Assembly (NCBI RefSeq): GCF_008932115.1
Contig: NZ_CP044543.1
Location: 5,276,501-5,340,500, forward strand
Origin: Bradyrhizobium betae
Lineage (GTDB): Bacteria > Pseudomonadota > Alphaproteobacteria > Rhizobiales > Xanthobacteraceae
Direction of reading: 5' to 3'
Length of the DNA: 64,000 nt
Shown: one piece after another, positions 26,897 to 33,926 of the stretch
Layout: each line of letters starts with the position of its first letter
Position numbering within the stretch: the stretch's first letter is position 1
The notes under the pieces: model-generated
The model's database searches: none
What the model was told of the DNA's origin: nothing
Seen by the model: only the letters and a program-made list of their open reading frames with translations
Position numbers and translations under genes: made by a program

Positions 26897-27699
26897 GCGC
26901 CGCCTCCCGGCATCGTTTGCGCGCCGGTCAGGCGCATGAAGGCGGTATTGACGTCCTGCGCGCCGGCTTCCGCAATGACCCGGCTCATCGGCCCCTGCGC
27001 CAGCACCTTGCCCTGGTGCAGCACCACGAGATCGTCGCCCGCCATGATCTCGTCGAACAGATGCGTGGCCCAGAGCACGCCGATGCCTTGCTCGGTGACG
27101 AGCTGGCGGACATGGCTGATGATGTCAGCGCGGGCCTTGACGTCGAGGCCGACGGTCGGCTCGTCCAGCAGCAGCAATCGCGGCCGGTGCAGTAGCGCCC
27201 GGGCGATCTCCAGCCGCCGCATCTGGCCGCCGGAGAGATCGCGTACCTTGCTGGCGGCGCGATCGGCAAGCCCGATGCGTTCGAGCAGCTCGGCGCTGCG
27301 CGCGGCGGCCTCGCGGCGGCTGATGCCGTGCAGGGCTGCGTGATAGAGCAGGTTCTGCGTCAGCGACAGGTCGAGATCGAGCGTGCGCGGCTGGAACACG
27401 ACCCCGAGCAGGCGCAGCGCCTCACCCGGGCTCTTGCTGACGTCGTGACCGAAGATGGAGACGCGGCCGGTCTGGATGCCGAACAGCCGCGTGATCAGCG
27501 AGAACAGTGTGCTCTTGCCGGCGCCGTTGAGGCCGAGCAGCGCGGTGAAGCTCGCAGGCTGCACGTTGAAGGACACGTCCATCAATGCACGGCGCGGGCC
27601 ATAGGCGTGGCTGACGCCGTCGATCGACAGCGCCGGCATCGCCGCCGGATCCGGCCTCGGCGCGTCGCGTGGTTCGGCGATGGGGGCGGGGCTGGTCAT
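26893..27699 (-). CDS. ABC transporter ATP-binding protein of the PQQ alcohol dehydrogenase system (PedB/LutE type)
   Basis: A 268-aa ATPase with Walker A GLNGAGKST, signature LSGGQMRRLEIARALLHRP, Walker B LLLLDEP and switch His WATHLFDE. It is followed by the permease with ATGA overlap and preceded by the propeller gene with a similar overlap, so the unit is strictly co-translated. It supplies energy for the same transporter. Confidence 0.9.
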   Translation of the reverse strand: MTSPAPIAEPRDAPRPDPAAMPALSIDGVSHAYGPRRALMDVSFNVQPASFTALLGLNGAGKSTLFSLITRLFGIQTGRVSIFGHDVSKSPGEALRLLGVVFQPRTLDLDLSLTQNLLYHAALHGISRREAAARSAELLERIGLADRAASKVRDLSGGQMRRLEIARALLHRPRLLLLDEPTVGLDVKARADIISHVRQLVTEQGIGVLWATHLFDEIMAGDDLVVLHQGKVLAQGPMSRVIAEAGAQDVNTAFMRLTGAQTMPGGGA

Positions 27700-28664
27700 G
27701 GCGCGATCGCGATGCCCCAGGGCAGTTCGCCCACTTGAATGGTCTTGATCACCTTCTGCGCGGCGACGTCGATGACGGAGACGTCGTTGGAGACGCCGTT
27801 GGTGGTGAGCAGATATTTCTCGTCCGGCGTGAACGCCATGTGCCAGACGCGCTGGCCCACCAGCAGGTATTTCGTCACCTTGCGCGTGGCGACATCGACC
27901 ACGGCAATGCGGTTGGCGGGGCCGAGTGCGACGAACGCGGTCTTGTCGTCCCGGGTCATGCCGATGCCGACCGGCTGGATCGCCTCTTTCCTCAACCCCG
28001 GAATCTCGAAATTGACCTTGCCGATCACCTCATGCTTTTTGGGGTCGATGATCGAGACCGTGCCGCCGATCTCCGAGGACACCCACACTTCGGACGCGTC
28101 GTGCTTGAACTCGGCAAAGCGCGGCCGCGCGTCGACCAGCACGTTGGCGACGATCTGGCGTGTCGACGTGTCGATGAAATGCGCCATGTTGGTCGTCTCG
28201 GACGTGTTGATCAGAATCTTGCCATCGGGGCTGATGGTCATGCCCTCCGGCTCGACGCCGACCTGGATGTCGCCGAGGCGGGTGCGCTTCTCCAGGTCGA
28301 TCACGGTGACCGTATTGTCGTTCTCGTTGGCGACGTAGAGAACTTTTCCCGCCGCATCCTGGGCGAACAGCTCCGGGTCGGGGCCGGAGGGCAGGCTGTC
28401 CACCACTCCTTGCGTCTTCGCATCGATCACCTGGATGGTGTCGTCGTCGCCGACGGCGACCATCACGAACTTGCCGTCACGCGTAAAGTCGATGCCGCGC
28501 GGGCGCTGGCCGACCTTGATCGTTTTTGTCACCGTCCAGCTGTCGGTGTCGATCACCGAGACCGTGTTGCTCTTCTCGTTCGAGACATAGGCGATGAACG
28601 CGTGCGCGGGCGCTGCCGCCAGCGCCAGTCCGGAGAGAAGCCCAACACGCCACATGCGCAACAT
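27696..28664 (-). CDS. PQQ-dependent catabolism-associated beta-propeller protein
   Basis: A 322-aa periplasmic seven-bladed YVTN-type propeller. The signal peptide is res 1-22 (AHA). Repeats of the form YVxNExxNTVxVID recur about every 42 residues across the whole length. The start at MLRMWRVG lies 8 bp after the TGA of the binding-protein gene with GAGGA before it. A far longer in-frame extension overlaps that gene antisense-like and is rejected. It is a partner of the Ped/Lut-type ABC transporter, perhaps a ligand-binding component. Confidence 0.88.
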   Translation of the reverse strand: MLRMWRVGLLSGLALAAAPAHAFIAYVSNEKSNTVSVIDTDSWTVTKTIKVGQRPRGIDFTRDGKFVMVAVGDDDTIQVIDAKTQGVVDSLPSGPDPELFAQDAAGKVLYVANENDNTVTVIDLEKRTRLGDIQVGVEPEGMTISPDGKILINTSETTNMAHFIDTSTRQIVANVLVDARPRFAEFKHDASEVWVSSEIGGTVSIIDPKKHEVIGKVNFEIPGLRKEAIQPVGIGMTRDDKTAFVALGPANRIAVVDVATRKVTKYLLVGQRVWHMAFTPDEKYLLTTNGVSNDVSVIDVAAQKVIKTIQVGELPWGIAIAP

Positions 28665-28672
28665 CTGCGTCC

Positions 28673-29884
28673 TCACTTCAATTTGCATTTGCTCTCCGGG
28701 CGATCGTAGCCGAGCGTGTCGAGCTCGGAGACCTGGTGCAGGAAACCTTCCTGCGGCGACACCGACACCACCATGCGGCCGTCTACCAGCAGGATGGGCT
28801 GGCGCAATTGCAGGTTCCAGTCGCGTAGCGTCAGCTTCGTGCCCTTGAAGGCGGCAACCGAAAAGTCCGGACCCTTGATGAAGTCGGTAACCTTCTTGAC
28901 GTCGCCGGAATTGGTGCGCGAGGTGGCCTCGCCGATCATGCGCACCGCCGTCCAGGCCTGCATGTCGAGCGCGGTCATCCGCCGTGAATTGAGCTTGATG
29001 AAGCGGTTCTGCATCTGGATTGCGCCCCACTGATCCTGCGATGCGTCCCAACTGCGCGGCACGAGGCCTGCCGAGCCCGCGACGGGGCGCGGATCCCAGG
29101 TCCGATACGGCAGATACGCGCCGAACACCTCGCTCTCGTCGGCGGCGACCAGCACGTCGTAGGCGGGCGCGCCTTGCGTGAACACCGGCATCTGCCGCTG
29201 GATCAGCGTCACGCCGCTGTCGGTGCGCCGCGCGCCGCCCTTGTCCTCGAAGCTCTTCTCCTGCACGATCTTGGCGCCGAACCGCGTGGCGGCGCGCCTC
29301 AGCGCGTCCGCAAACAGTCTGTCCTCGTCGTGTGAGCCGACCACCAGCAGCCAGCGCTTCCATTGCTTCCACACCAGGTACTGGCCGAGCGCGTCGGCCA
29401 GCATCGCGCGCGTCGGCGCGGTATGGACGACATTGGCACGGCAATCGGCCTCGCGCAGCCGCTCGTCGATGGCACCGGCATTGAACAGCAGCGTGCCGCG
29501 GTCGCGCAGGGCGTCCGAGACCTTCAGCAGCGCATCCGCCGGCAGGTCGGCGATGATGAAGCCGTTGCGCGCGGCGAGGTCGGTTGCGGCCTGCACCGCA
29601 TCCTCGCCCTCCCTGATGCGGCGCTCCTCCAGCGAGAAGCGCTGGCCCAGGAACTTTCCGGTGGTGTTGTTGTCCTCGATCGCGAGGCGCGCGCCGGCGA
29701 CGCCGTCATTGTCCGCGGGCTGTTCGACCAGCGACAGCGCCGATCGGGTGCCGGCGACACCGAGATAGCCGACGCCGATCTGGACAGGCTCCGCCGCGAG
29801 CGCGCTCGTTGCGGCAAGACTTAGGCCTATAAGACTTAGTCCTATAAGAATCCTGCCGATCAGGCCGATCCACCATCGGATCAT
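28673..29884 (-). CDS. ABC substrate-binding protein, PQQ-dependent alcohol dehydrogenase system (LutA-like)
   Basis: A 403-aa periplasmic type I binding protein (Leu/Ile/Val-binding-like). The signal peptide is long (to ~res 31, ALAAEP). Features such as AGARLAIEDNNTTGKFLG and DVLVAADESEVFGAYLPYRTWDPRPVAGS mark the PQQ-ABC family. It is the first gene of a five-gene overlapping minus-strand operon: this gene, the propeller, the ATPase, the permease and the 204-aa protein. Candidate lanthanide-complex binding protein by homology with the Lut/Ped systems. Confidence 0.9.
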   Translation of the reverse strand: MIRWWIGLIGRILIGLSLIGLSLAATSALAAEPVQIGVGYLGVAGTRSALSLVEQPADNDGVAGARLAIEDNNTTGKFLGQRFSLEERRIREGEDAVQAATDLAARNGFIIADLPADALLKVSDALRDRGTLLFNAGAIDERLREADCRANVVHTAPTRAMLADALGQYLVWKQWKRWLLVVGSHDEDRLFADALRRAATRFGAKIVQEKSFEDKGGARRTDSGVTLIQRQMPVFTQGAPAYDVLVAADESEVFGAYLPYRTWDPRPVAGSAGLVPRSWDASQDQWGAIQMQNRFIKLNSRRMTALDMQAWTAVRMIGEATSRTNSGDVKKVTDFIKGPDFSVAAFKGTKLTLRDWNLQLRQPILLVDGRMVVSVSPQEGFLHQVSELDTLGYDRPESKCKLK

Positions 29885-29951
29885 GCTTCCTCCGTAGGCT
29901 CCCCGGCTTGACCGCCGGTGGAGAATTGTTTCTGCTGAAGCATGACCGATT

Positions 29952-29971
29952 TGTCAGGGCATGCAACCCCG
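29952..29971. promoter_or_regulatory. Candidate operator, shared 20-bp motif, copy 1
   Basis: TGTCAGGGCATGCAACCCCG lies between the divergent ABC binding-protein gene and the DUF3280 gene. It matches the sequence at 32289-32308 at 17 of 20 positions. Both copies are in divergent promoter regions of the same island. Confidence 0.55.
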
Positions 29972-30004
29972 CATTTCGTCCTCGCGCGGACTGGAATCAC
30001 GATC

Positions 30005-30505
30005 ATGCGAGCGCTGATATGTTTCGCAGCTTTGCTGTTGACGGGCTCGGCCGCGCTCGCCGATCCGCCAAAGCTCGCGGTGTTCGATTTCGAGTTGATC
30101 GACACCAGCCTGCCCGGCGAGTTCTACGGATCCAAGCCGGAGGAGGCGCGGCTCGTGCTCATCGGCGAGCAGCTGCGCAAGGAGCTGGCTGACTCGGGCC
30201 GGTTCCAGATGCTCGACATCGCGCCGGTCAGGGATGCCGCCCGTCACGCGAACTTGCAGGCCTGCGGTGGCTGCGATCTCAAGCTGGCGGGGGAGTTGGG
30301 TGCGGATCTCGAGATCACCGGCATGGTGCAGAAGGTCTCGAACCTGATCATCAACCTCAACATCTACCTGCGCGACGTGAAGACCGGCACCATGATCGCA
30401 GCCGCCAGCGCCGACATGCGCGGCAACACCGATGAGGCCTGGACGCGCACCATGAGCTACCTGATCCGCAACCGGCTGCTGGCGCCGAATTACGGCAAGC
30501 CGTGA
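30005..30505 (+). CDS. DUF3280 family periplasmic protein
   Basis: A 166-aa protein with signal peptide (res 1-19, ALA). The domain opens KLAVFDFELIDTSLPGEF and continues with ADLEITGMVQKVSNLIINLNIYLRDVKTG, as in DUF3280 proteins found next to PQQ dehydrogenase ABC systems. It is divergent from the ABC operon and shares a regulatory region carrying the 20-bp motif. Two Cys (ACGGCD) may form a disulfide. Function unknown. Confidence 0.82.
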   Translation: MRALICFAALLLTGSAALADPPKLAVFDFELIDTSLPGEFYGSKPEEARLVLIGEQLRKELADSGRFQMLDIAPVRDAARHANLQACGGCDLKLAGELGADLEITGMVQKVSNLIINLNIYLRDVKTGTMIAAASADMRGNTDEAWTRTMSYLIRNRLLAPNYGKP

Positions 30506-30516
30506 GGTCGCTCTTT

Positions 30517-30665
30517 CCCTCTCCCCTTGTGGGAGAGGGTGGCTCGCCGCAAAGCGGCGAGACGGGTGAGGGGTATCTCTCCGCGAGTCAAATTCTCACT
30601 GAAGTCATGGGAACAACCCCTCATCCGGCGCTTCACGCCACCTTCTCCCACAAGGGGAGAAGGGA
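30517..30665. repeat. Dispersed palindromic repeat, family A, copy 3
   Basis: About 149 bp that starts CTCTCCCCTTGTGGGAGAGG and closes CCTTCTCCCACAAGGGGAGA. GGTGAGGGG and CCCCTCATCC lie inside, plus an extra small hairpin CTCGCCGCAAAGCGGCGAG. It is between convergent genes. Confidence 0.8.
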
Positions 30666-30673
30666 AAAAGCCA

Positions 30674-31519
30674 TCACCCCTTCAATCTCTCCGCATGCCA
30701 GTGCAGGTGATCGCCCATGAAGGTCGAGATGAAATAATAGCTATGGTCGTAGCCCGGCTGGCGCCGCAGCGTCAGCGGGATGCTGGCCTTGCTGCAGGCG
30801 GCCTCCAGCAGTTCGGGGCGCAGTTGCTCCTTCAGGAAATTGTCGGCATCGCCGACGTCGACCAGGAAGCCGGAATACTTCGCACCGTCCTCGATCAGCG
30901 CCACCGTGTCGTGGTTGCGCCAGGCGTCCTTGTTCGGCCCGAGATAGCCGGTCAGCGCCTTGATTCCCCACGGCACCTGCGAGGGCGCCACGATCGGCGC
31001 GAAGGCGCTGGCGGCACGATAGCGGTGTGGATTGCGCAGCGCGACCGTCAGCGCGCCGTGGCCGCCCATCGAATGGCCCATCACCGATTGCCGCCTGGCA
31101 TCGACCGGGAAAGTCTCGGCGACGAGTTTTGGCAATTCGTCGGTGACGTAGCTCCACATGCGGTAATTGCGTGCGAACGGCTCCTGCGTCGCATCGACAT
31201 AGAAGCCGGCCCCTAAGCCGAAATCATAGGCATTGTTGGCGTCGCCTGGCACGTCCGGCCCGCGCGGTGAGGTGTCGGGCGCGACGAAGATCAGGCCGAG
31301 CTCGGCGCAGGCTTTGCGGAATTCACCCTTCTCGGTGACGTTGGCGTGCGTGCAGGTGAGGCCGGAGAGGTACCAGACCACGGGAAGCTTGGCGCCGGCT
31401 GCATGCGGAGGCACATAGACCGAGAACACCATGTCGGTTCCGGTCGCCTGGCTGGCATGGCGATAGACGCCCTGCACGCCGCCGTAGGATGTGTTGGTCG
31501 AGACAGTCTGGATCGTCAT
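30674..31519 (-). CDS. fghA: S-formylglutathione hydrolase
   Basis: A 281-aa cytoplasmic esterase-D-type hydrolase that releases formate and glutathione from S-formylglutathione, the product of FrmA. The nucleophile elbow GHSMGGHGA, the WYLSGLTCTHANVTEKGEF oxyanion region and the C-terminal catalytic His in PGYDHSYYFI are all present. The start MTIQTVS is the family start. It lies 76 bp downstream of the response-regulator gene on the same strand. It completes the GSH-dependent formaldehyde route begun at 5-9 kb. Confidence 0.95.
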   Translation of the reverse strand: MTIQTVSTNTSYGGVQGVYRHASQATGTDMVFSVYVPPHAAGAKLPVVWYLSGLTCTHANVTEKGEFRKACAELGLIFVAPDTSPRGPDVPGDANNAYDFGLGAGFYVDATQEPFARNYRMWSYVTDELPKLVAETFPVDARRQSVMGHSMGGHGALTVALRNPHRYRAASAFAPIVAPSQVPWGIKALTGYLGPNKDAWRNHDTVALIEDGAKYSGFLVDVGDADNFLKEQLRPELLEAACSKASIPLTLRRQPGYDHSYYFISTFMGDHLHWHAERLKG

Positions 31520-31595
31520 GCCGAAATGCTCCGTGGCGTCAAACCACATCAGGATTGCAACGCTTGTGTGACCGAATTCGTGGCGGCGGGTCTCG

Positions 31596-32216
31596 TCAGG
31601 CGACGCCGCTGTCGATCGCCAACCGCACCAGCTCGACCGAGGTCTTCACGCCGAGCTTCTGTCGCATGATCGAGGAGGTGTTGGCGACCGTCTTGTAGGA
31701 CGATTGCACCAGCCAGGCGATCTCGGACAGGCTCTTTCCGGCGCTGAGCAGCCGCAAGATCTCCATCTCGCGCGCGTTCAGCTTCGACAACGGGCTCTGC
31801 GCCAGCGTGGGTCCCGCAAAGGCGATGCTGCGCGCGATTGCGGTGGGCAGATAGGTACCGCCGCCGCCGACGGCGCGGATCGCCTCGACGAGGTCGTCGG
31901 GGTCGCCGGTCTTGGAGACGTAGCCCTTGGCGCCGCATTCGATCGCGCGCGCGGCGAAGGCCGGATCGTCGTTCATGCTGAACATGATGATGCGGGCGTC
32001 CGGAGCGCGCTCGAGGATGCGGCGCGCCAGCTCGAAGCCGGAGACGGTCGGCAGGTTGATGTCGATGATGCAGAGGTCGGGGCGCTCGACGATGAAGACG
32101 CCTTCGCCGTCCTCGGCGTCGGCGGCCTCCAGAATCTCGATCTCGCCCTCGTCTGCCAGCACGGCTCGGCAGCCGGAGGCGACGATGGGATGATCGTCGA
32201 CGATCAGAATGCGCAT
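31596..32216 (-). CDS. LuxR/NarL-type response regulator
   Basis: A 206-aa two-component regulator. The receiver domain has D7-D8, phospho-acceptor D52 (IIDINLP) and the Lys in VSKTG. The C-terminal LuxR HTH is about res 140-205 (LNAREMEILRLLSAGKSLSEIA). It is divergent from the cognate histidine kinase and upstream of fghA. By position it resembles regulators of methanol/formaldehyde oxidation such as FlhR/MoxX or the Ped/Exa regulators, but that is an inference. Confidence 0.9.
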   Translation of the reverse strand: MRILIVDDHPIVASGCRAVLADEGEIEILEAADAEDGEGVFIVERPDLCIIDINLPTVSGFELARRILERAPDARIIMFSMNDDPAFAARAIECGAKGYVSKTGDPDDLVEAIRAVGGGGTYLPTAIARSIAFAGPTLAQSPLSKLNAREMEILRLLSAGKSLSEIAWLVQSSYKTVANTSSIMRQKLGVKTSVELVRLAIDSGVA

Positions 32217-32288
32217 GGGCGTTCCCCGTGACAGCTCCGGCCTGTTTTGCGCCGCATGAGGCCGAACGAGACGGACACAGCTGTCTAA

Positions 32289-32308
32289 TGTCGGGTCATG
32301 CAACCCGG
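32289..32308. promoter_or_regulatory. Candidate operator, shared 20-bp motif, copy 2
   Basis: TGTCGGGTCATGCAACCCGG lies between the divergent response-regulator and histidine-kinase genes. It contains the inner palindrome GGGTCATGCAACCC and matches copy 1 at 17 of 20 positions. It could be a site for the adjacent regulator. Confidence 0.55.
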
Positions 32309-32409
32309 CCGGGATTGCTGTACGCTTTCGATTAGATATCGGGCGCTTCGCCTCTGTCAACGTCATCGGACAGGCGCGGGCCCATCTTGGCGGGGCACGG
32401 GCGACATCC

Positions 32410-33762
32410 ATGTGGCAAAATCTATCCTTGCGCGCGCGCATCAACCTGCTGCTGGCGCTGCTGCTGGCCCTGGGGCTCGCGGTCAATATCGGCCGCCAGG
32501 TCGCGGAAGCAGGTCCCCGCGTGCAGGCCGAGGACCAGAGCGTGATCCGGCTGGCGCGCGAGTTCATCGAGATGATCGTGGCCGATCTGAACGAGGCGCC
32601 GGATCCGGATGCGCGGTTGAACCAGATCGCGCGCGATCTCAGCCGCCTGCGCCATGTCAGCATTGCCCTGAAGGATTCCGGCGGGAACCCGCTGACGCCG
32701 CCGCGGACCGATGCCGACGACGACATGCGCGGGCCGCCGACATGGTTCGTCAGCCTGGTCCATCCCGAGCAGACCGCAGTCAGCGTGCCCGTCGCGATCC
32801 ATGGCAAGCCTGGCTCGCTGGTGATCACCTCGCATCCCAACGACGAGATCGCCGAGATCTGGGACGGCATCGTGACCCAGCTCGAGGTCGGTTCGGTGAT
32901 CGCGCTCGCGCTGTTCCTGGTGATGATGAATGTGGTCGGCCGCGCGCTCGCCCCGCTGCAGTCACTGGCGCAAATGATGGCCGAGCTCGAAGACGGACGC
33001 TATCAGGCGCGCATCGCGCCGGGCGGCGCGCCGGAGCTGGCCGCGATCTGCACCAGGCTCAACCATCTTGCGGCGACGCTCGGCGAGGCGGTCGAGGACA
33101 AGCGGCGCCTCGCCGAGCGCACCGTGTCGCTTCAGGACGTCGAGCGCAAGGAGATCGCGCGCGAGCTGCACGACGAGTTCGGGCCGTACCTGTTCTCGCT
33201 CCGTGCCCATGCCAGCGCGCTGGCGAAGCAGGCGGACGGACGCGTGCCGAGTGCGGACGCCGTGCGAAAACACGGCAGCGCCATGCTGGAGCAGATCAAC
33301 GCGCTGCAGCAGTTCACCCGACGCGTGCTGCAGCGCCTCCGGCCCGTCGGCCTTGCCGAGCTCGGCCTCGGGCAGGCGCTGGAATCGCTGTCGCGGCTGT
33401 GGCGGGAGTCGCATCCCGACGTCACGATCGAGACTACGATCTCGCCCGCGCTTGGCGTCACCGGCGAGACGGCCGACCTCACCATCTACCGCATCGTGCA
33501 GGAGGCCCTCACCAACGCGTTCCGCCACGCCGGCGCGACCTCGATCAACGTCGTGATCGAGCCGGTGGAACAGACGGGCGGCCGTGGCTGCGCCCGGGTC
33601 CGGGTCAGCGACAATGGCCGCGGCATGGAGCCGGGGCATAAGCTCGGCTTCGGTCTCGTCGGCATGCGCGAGCGAATTCTGGCGCTGGGCGGCACGCTCA
33701 ATGTCATCTCCGGCGAAGGCGGCTTGACCGTGGAAGCGCTGGTTCCGACCGCGGCGGCCTGA
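32410..33762 (+). CDS. Sensor histidine kinase, NarX/UhpB type
   Basis: A 450-aa membrane kinase. Two membrane segments (about res 8-27 and 160-181) flank a ~130-residue periplasmic sensor region with no recognised domain, followed by a HAMP-like linker. The HisKA_3 phospho-site is RELHDEFGPYLFSLRAHAS, and the ATPase domain includes EALTNAFRHA and DNGRGM...GFGLVGMRER. It is paired and divergent with the LuxR-type regulator. A periplasmic alcohol, aldehyde or metal signal is plausible given the neighbours. Confidence 0.9.
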   Translation: MWQNLSLRARINLLLALLLALGLAVNIGRQVAEAGPRVQAEDQSVIRLAREFIEMIVADLNEAPDPDARLNQIARDLSRLRHVSIALKDSGGNPLTPPRTDADDDMRGPPTWFVSLVHPEQTAVSVPVAIHGKPGSLVITSHPNDEIAEIWDGIVTQLEVGSVIALALFLVMMNVVGRALAPLQSLAQMMAELEDGRYQARIAPGGAPELAAICTRLNHLAATLGEAVEDKRRLAERTVSLQDVERKEIARELHDEFGPYLFSLRAHASALAKQADGRVPSADAVRKHGSAMLEQINALQQFTRRVLQRLRPVGLAELGLGQALESLSRLWRESHPDVTIETTISPALGVTGETADLTIYRIVQEALTNAFRHAGATSINVVIEPVEQTGGRGCARVRVSDNGRGMEPGHKLGFGLVGMRERILALGGTLNVISGEGGLTVEALVPTAAA

Positions 33763-33776
33763 TCGCGCCCGATGTG

Positions 33777-33808
33777 ATCGGGAAGAATTCCCGATTTGAT
33801 CGGGAAAA
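33777..33808. promoter_or_regulatory. ATCGGGAA repeats upstream of the TonB receptor
   Basis: Between the kinase stop and the receptor start, ATCGGGAA-GAA-TTCCCGAT (33777-33795) forms a 19-bp inverted repeat. It is followed by a third ATCGGGAA half-site. The cluster is ~120 bp before the receptor ATG, a reasonable operator position. A single ATCGGGAA also lies upstream of xoxF (9643-9650). Confidence 0.45.
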
Positions 33809-33926
33809 CGGGTGCGGATATCGCCTGACCTTTTGTGGCTGGTGCGTGCGCTGCTGCCGACTACACTCGTCCTCAACCAAACGGCGAACGTCAAAACAGC
33901 CGGTGGTCACGGATGGGAAGGCAGGG

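Noticed and set aside
28665..29444. In-frame N-terminal extension of the beta-propeller gene (to 582 codons)
   Set aside because: It overlaps the binding-protein gene in another frame and is low-complexity Arg/Ala. The internal ATG at 28664 has a ribosome site and a signal peptide.
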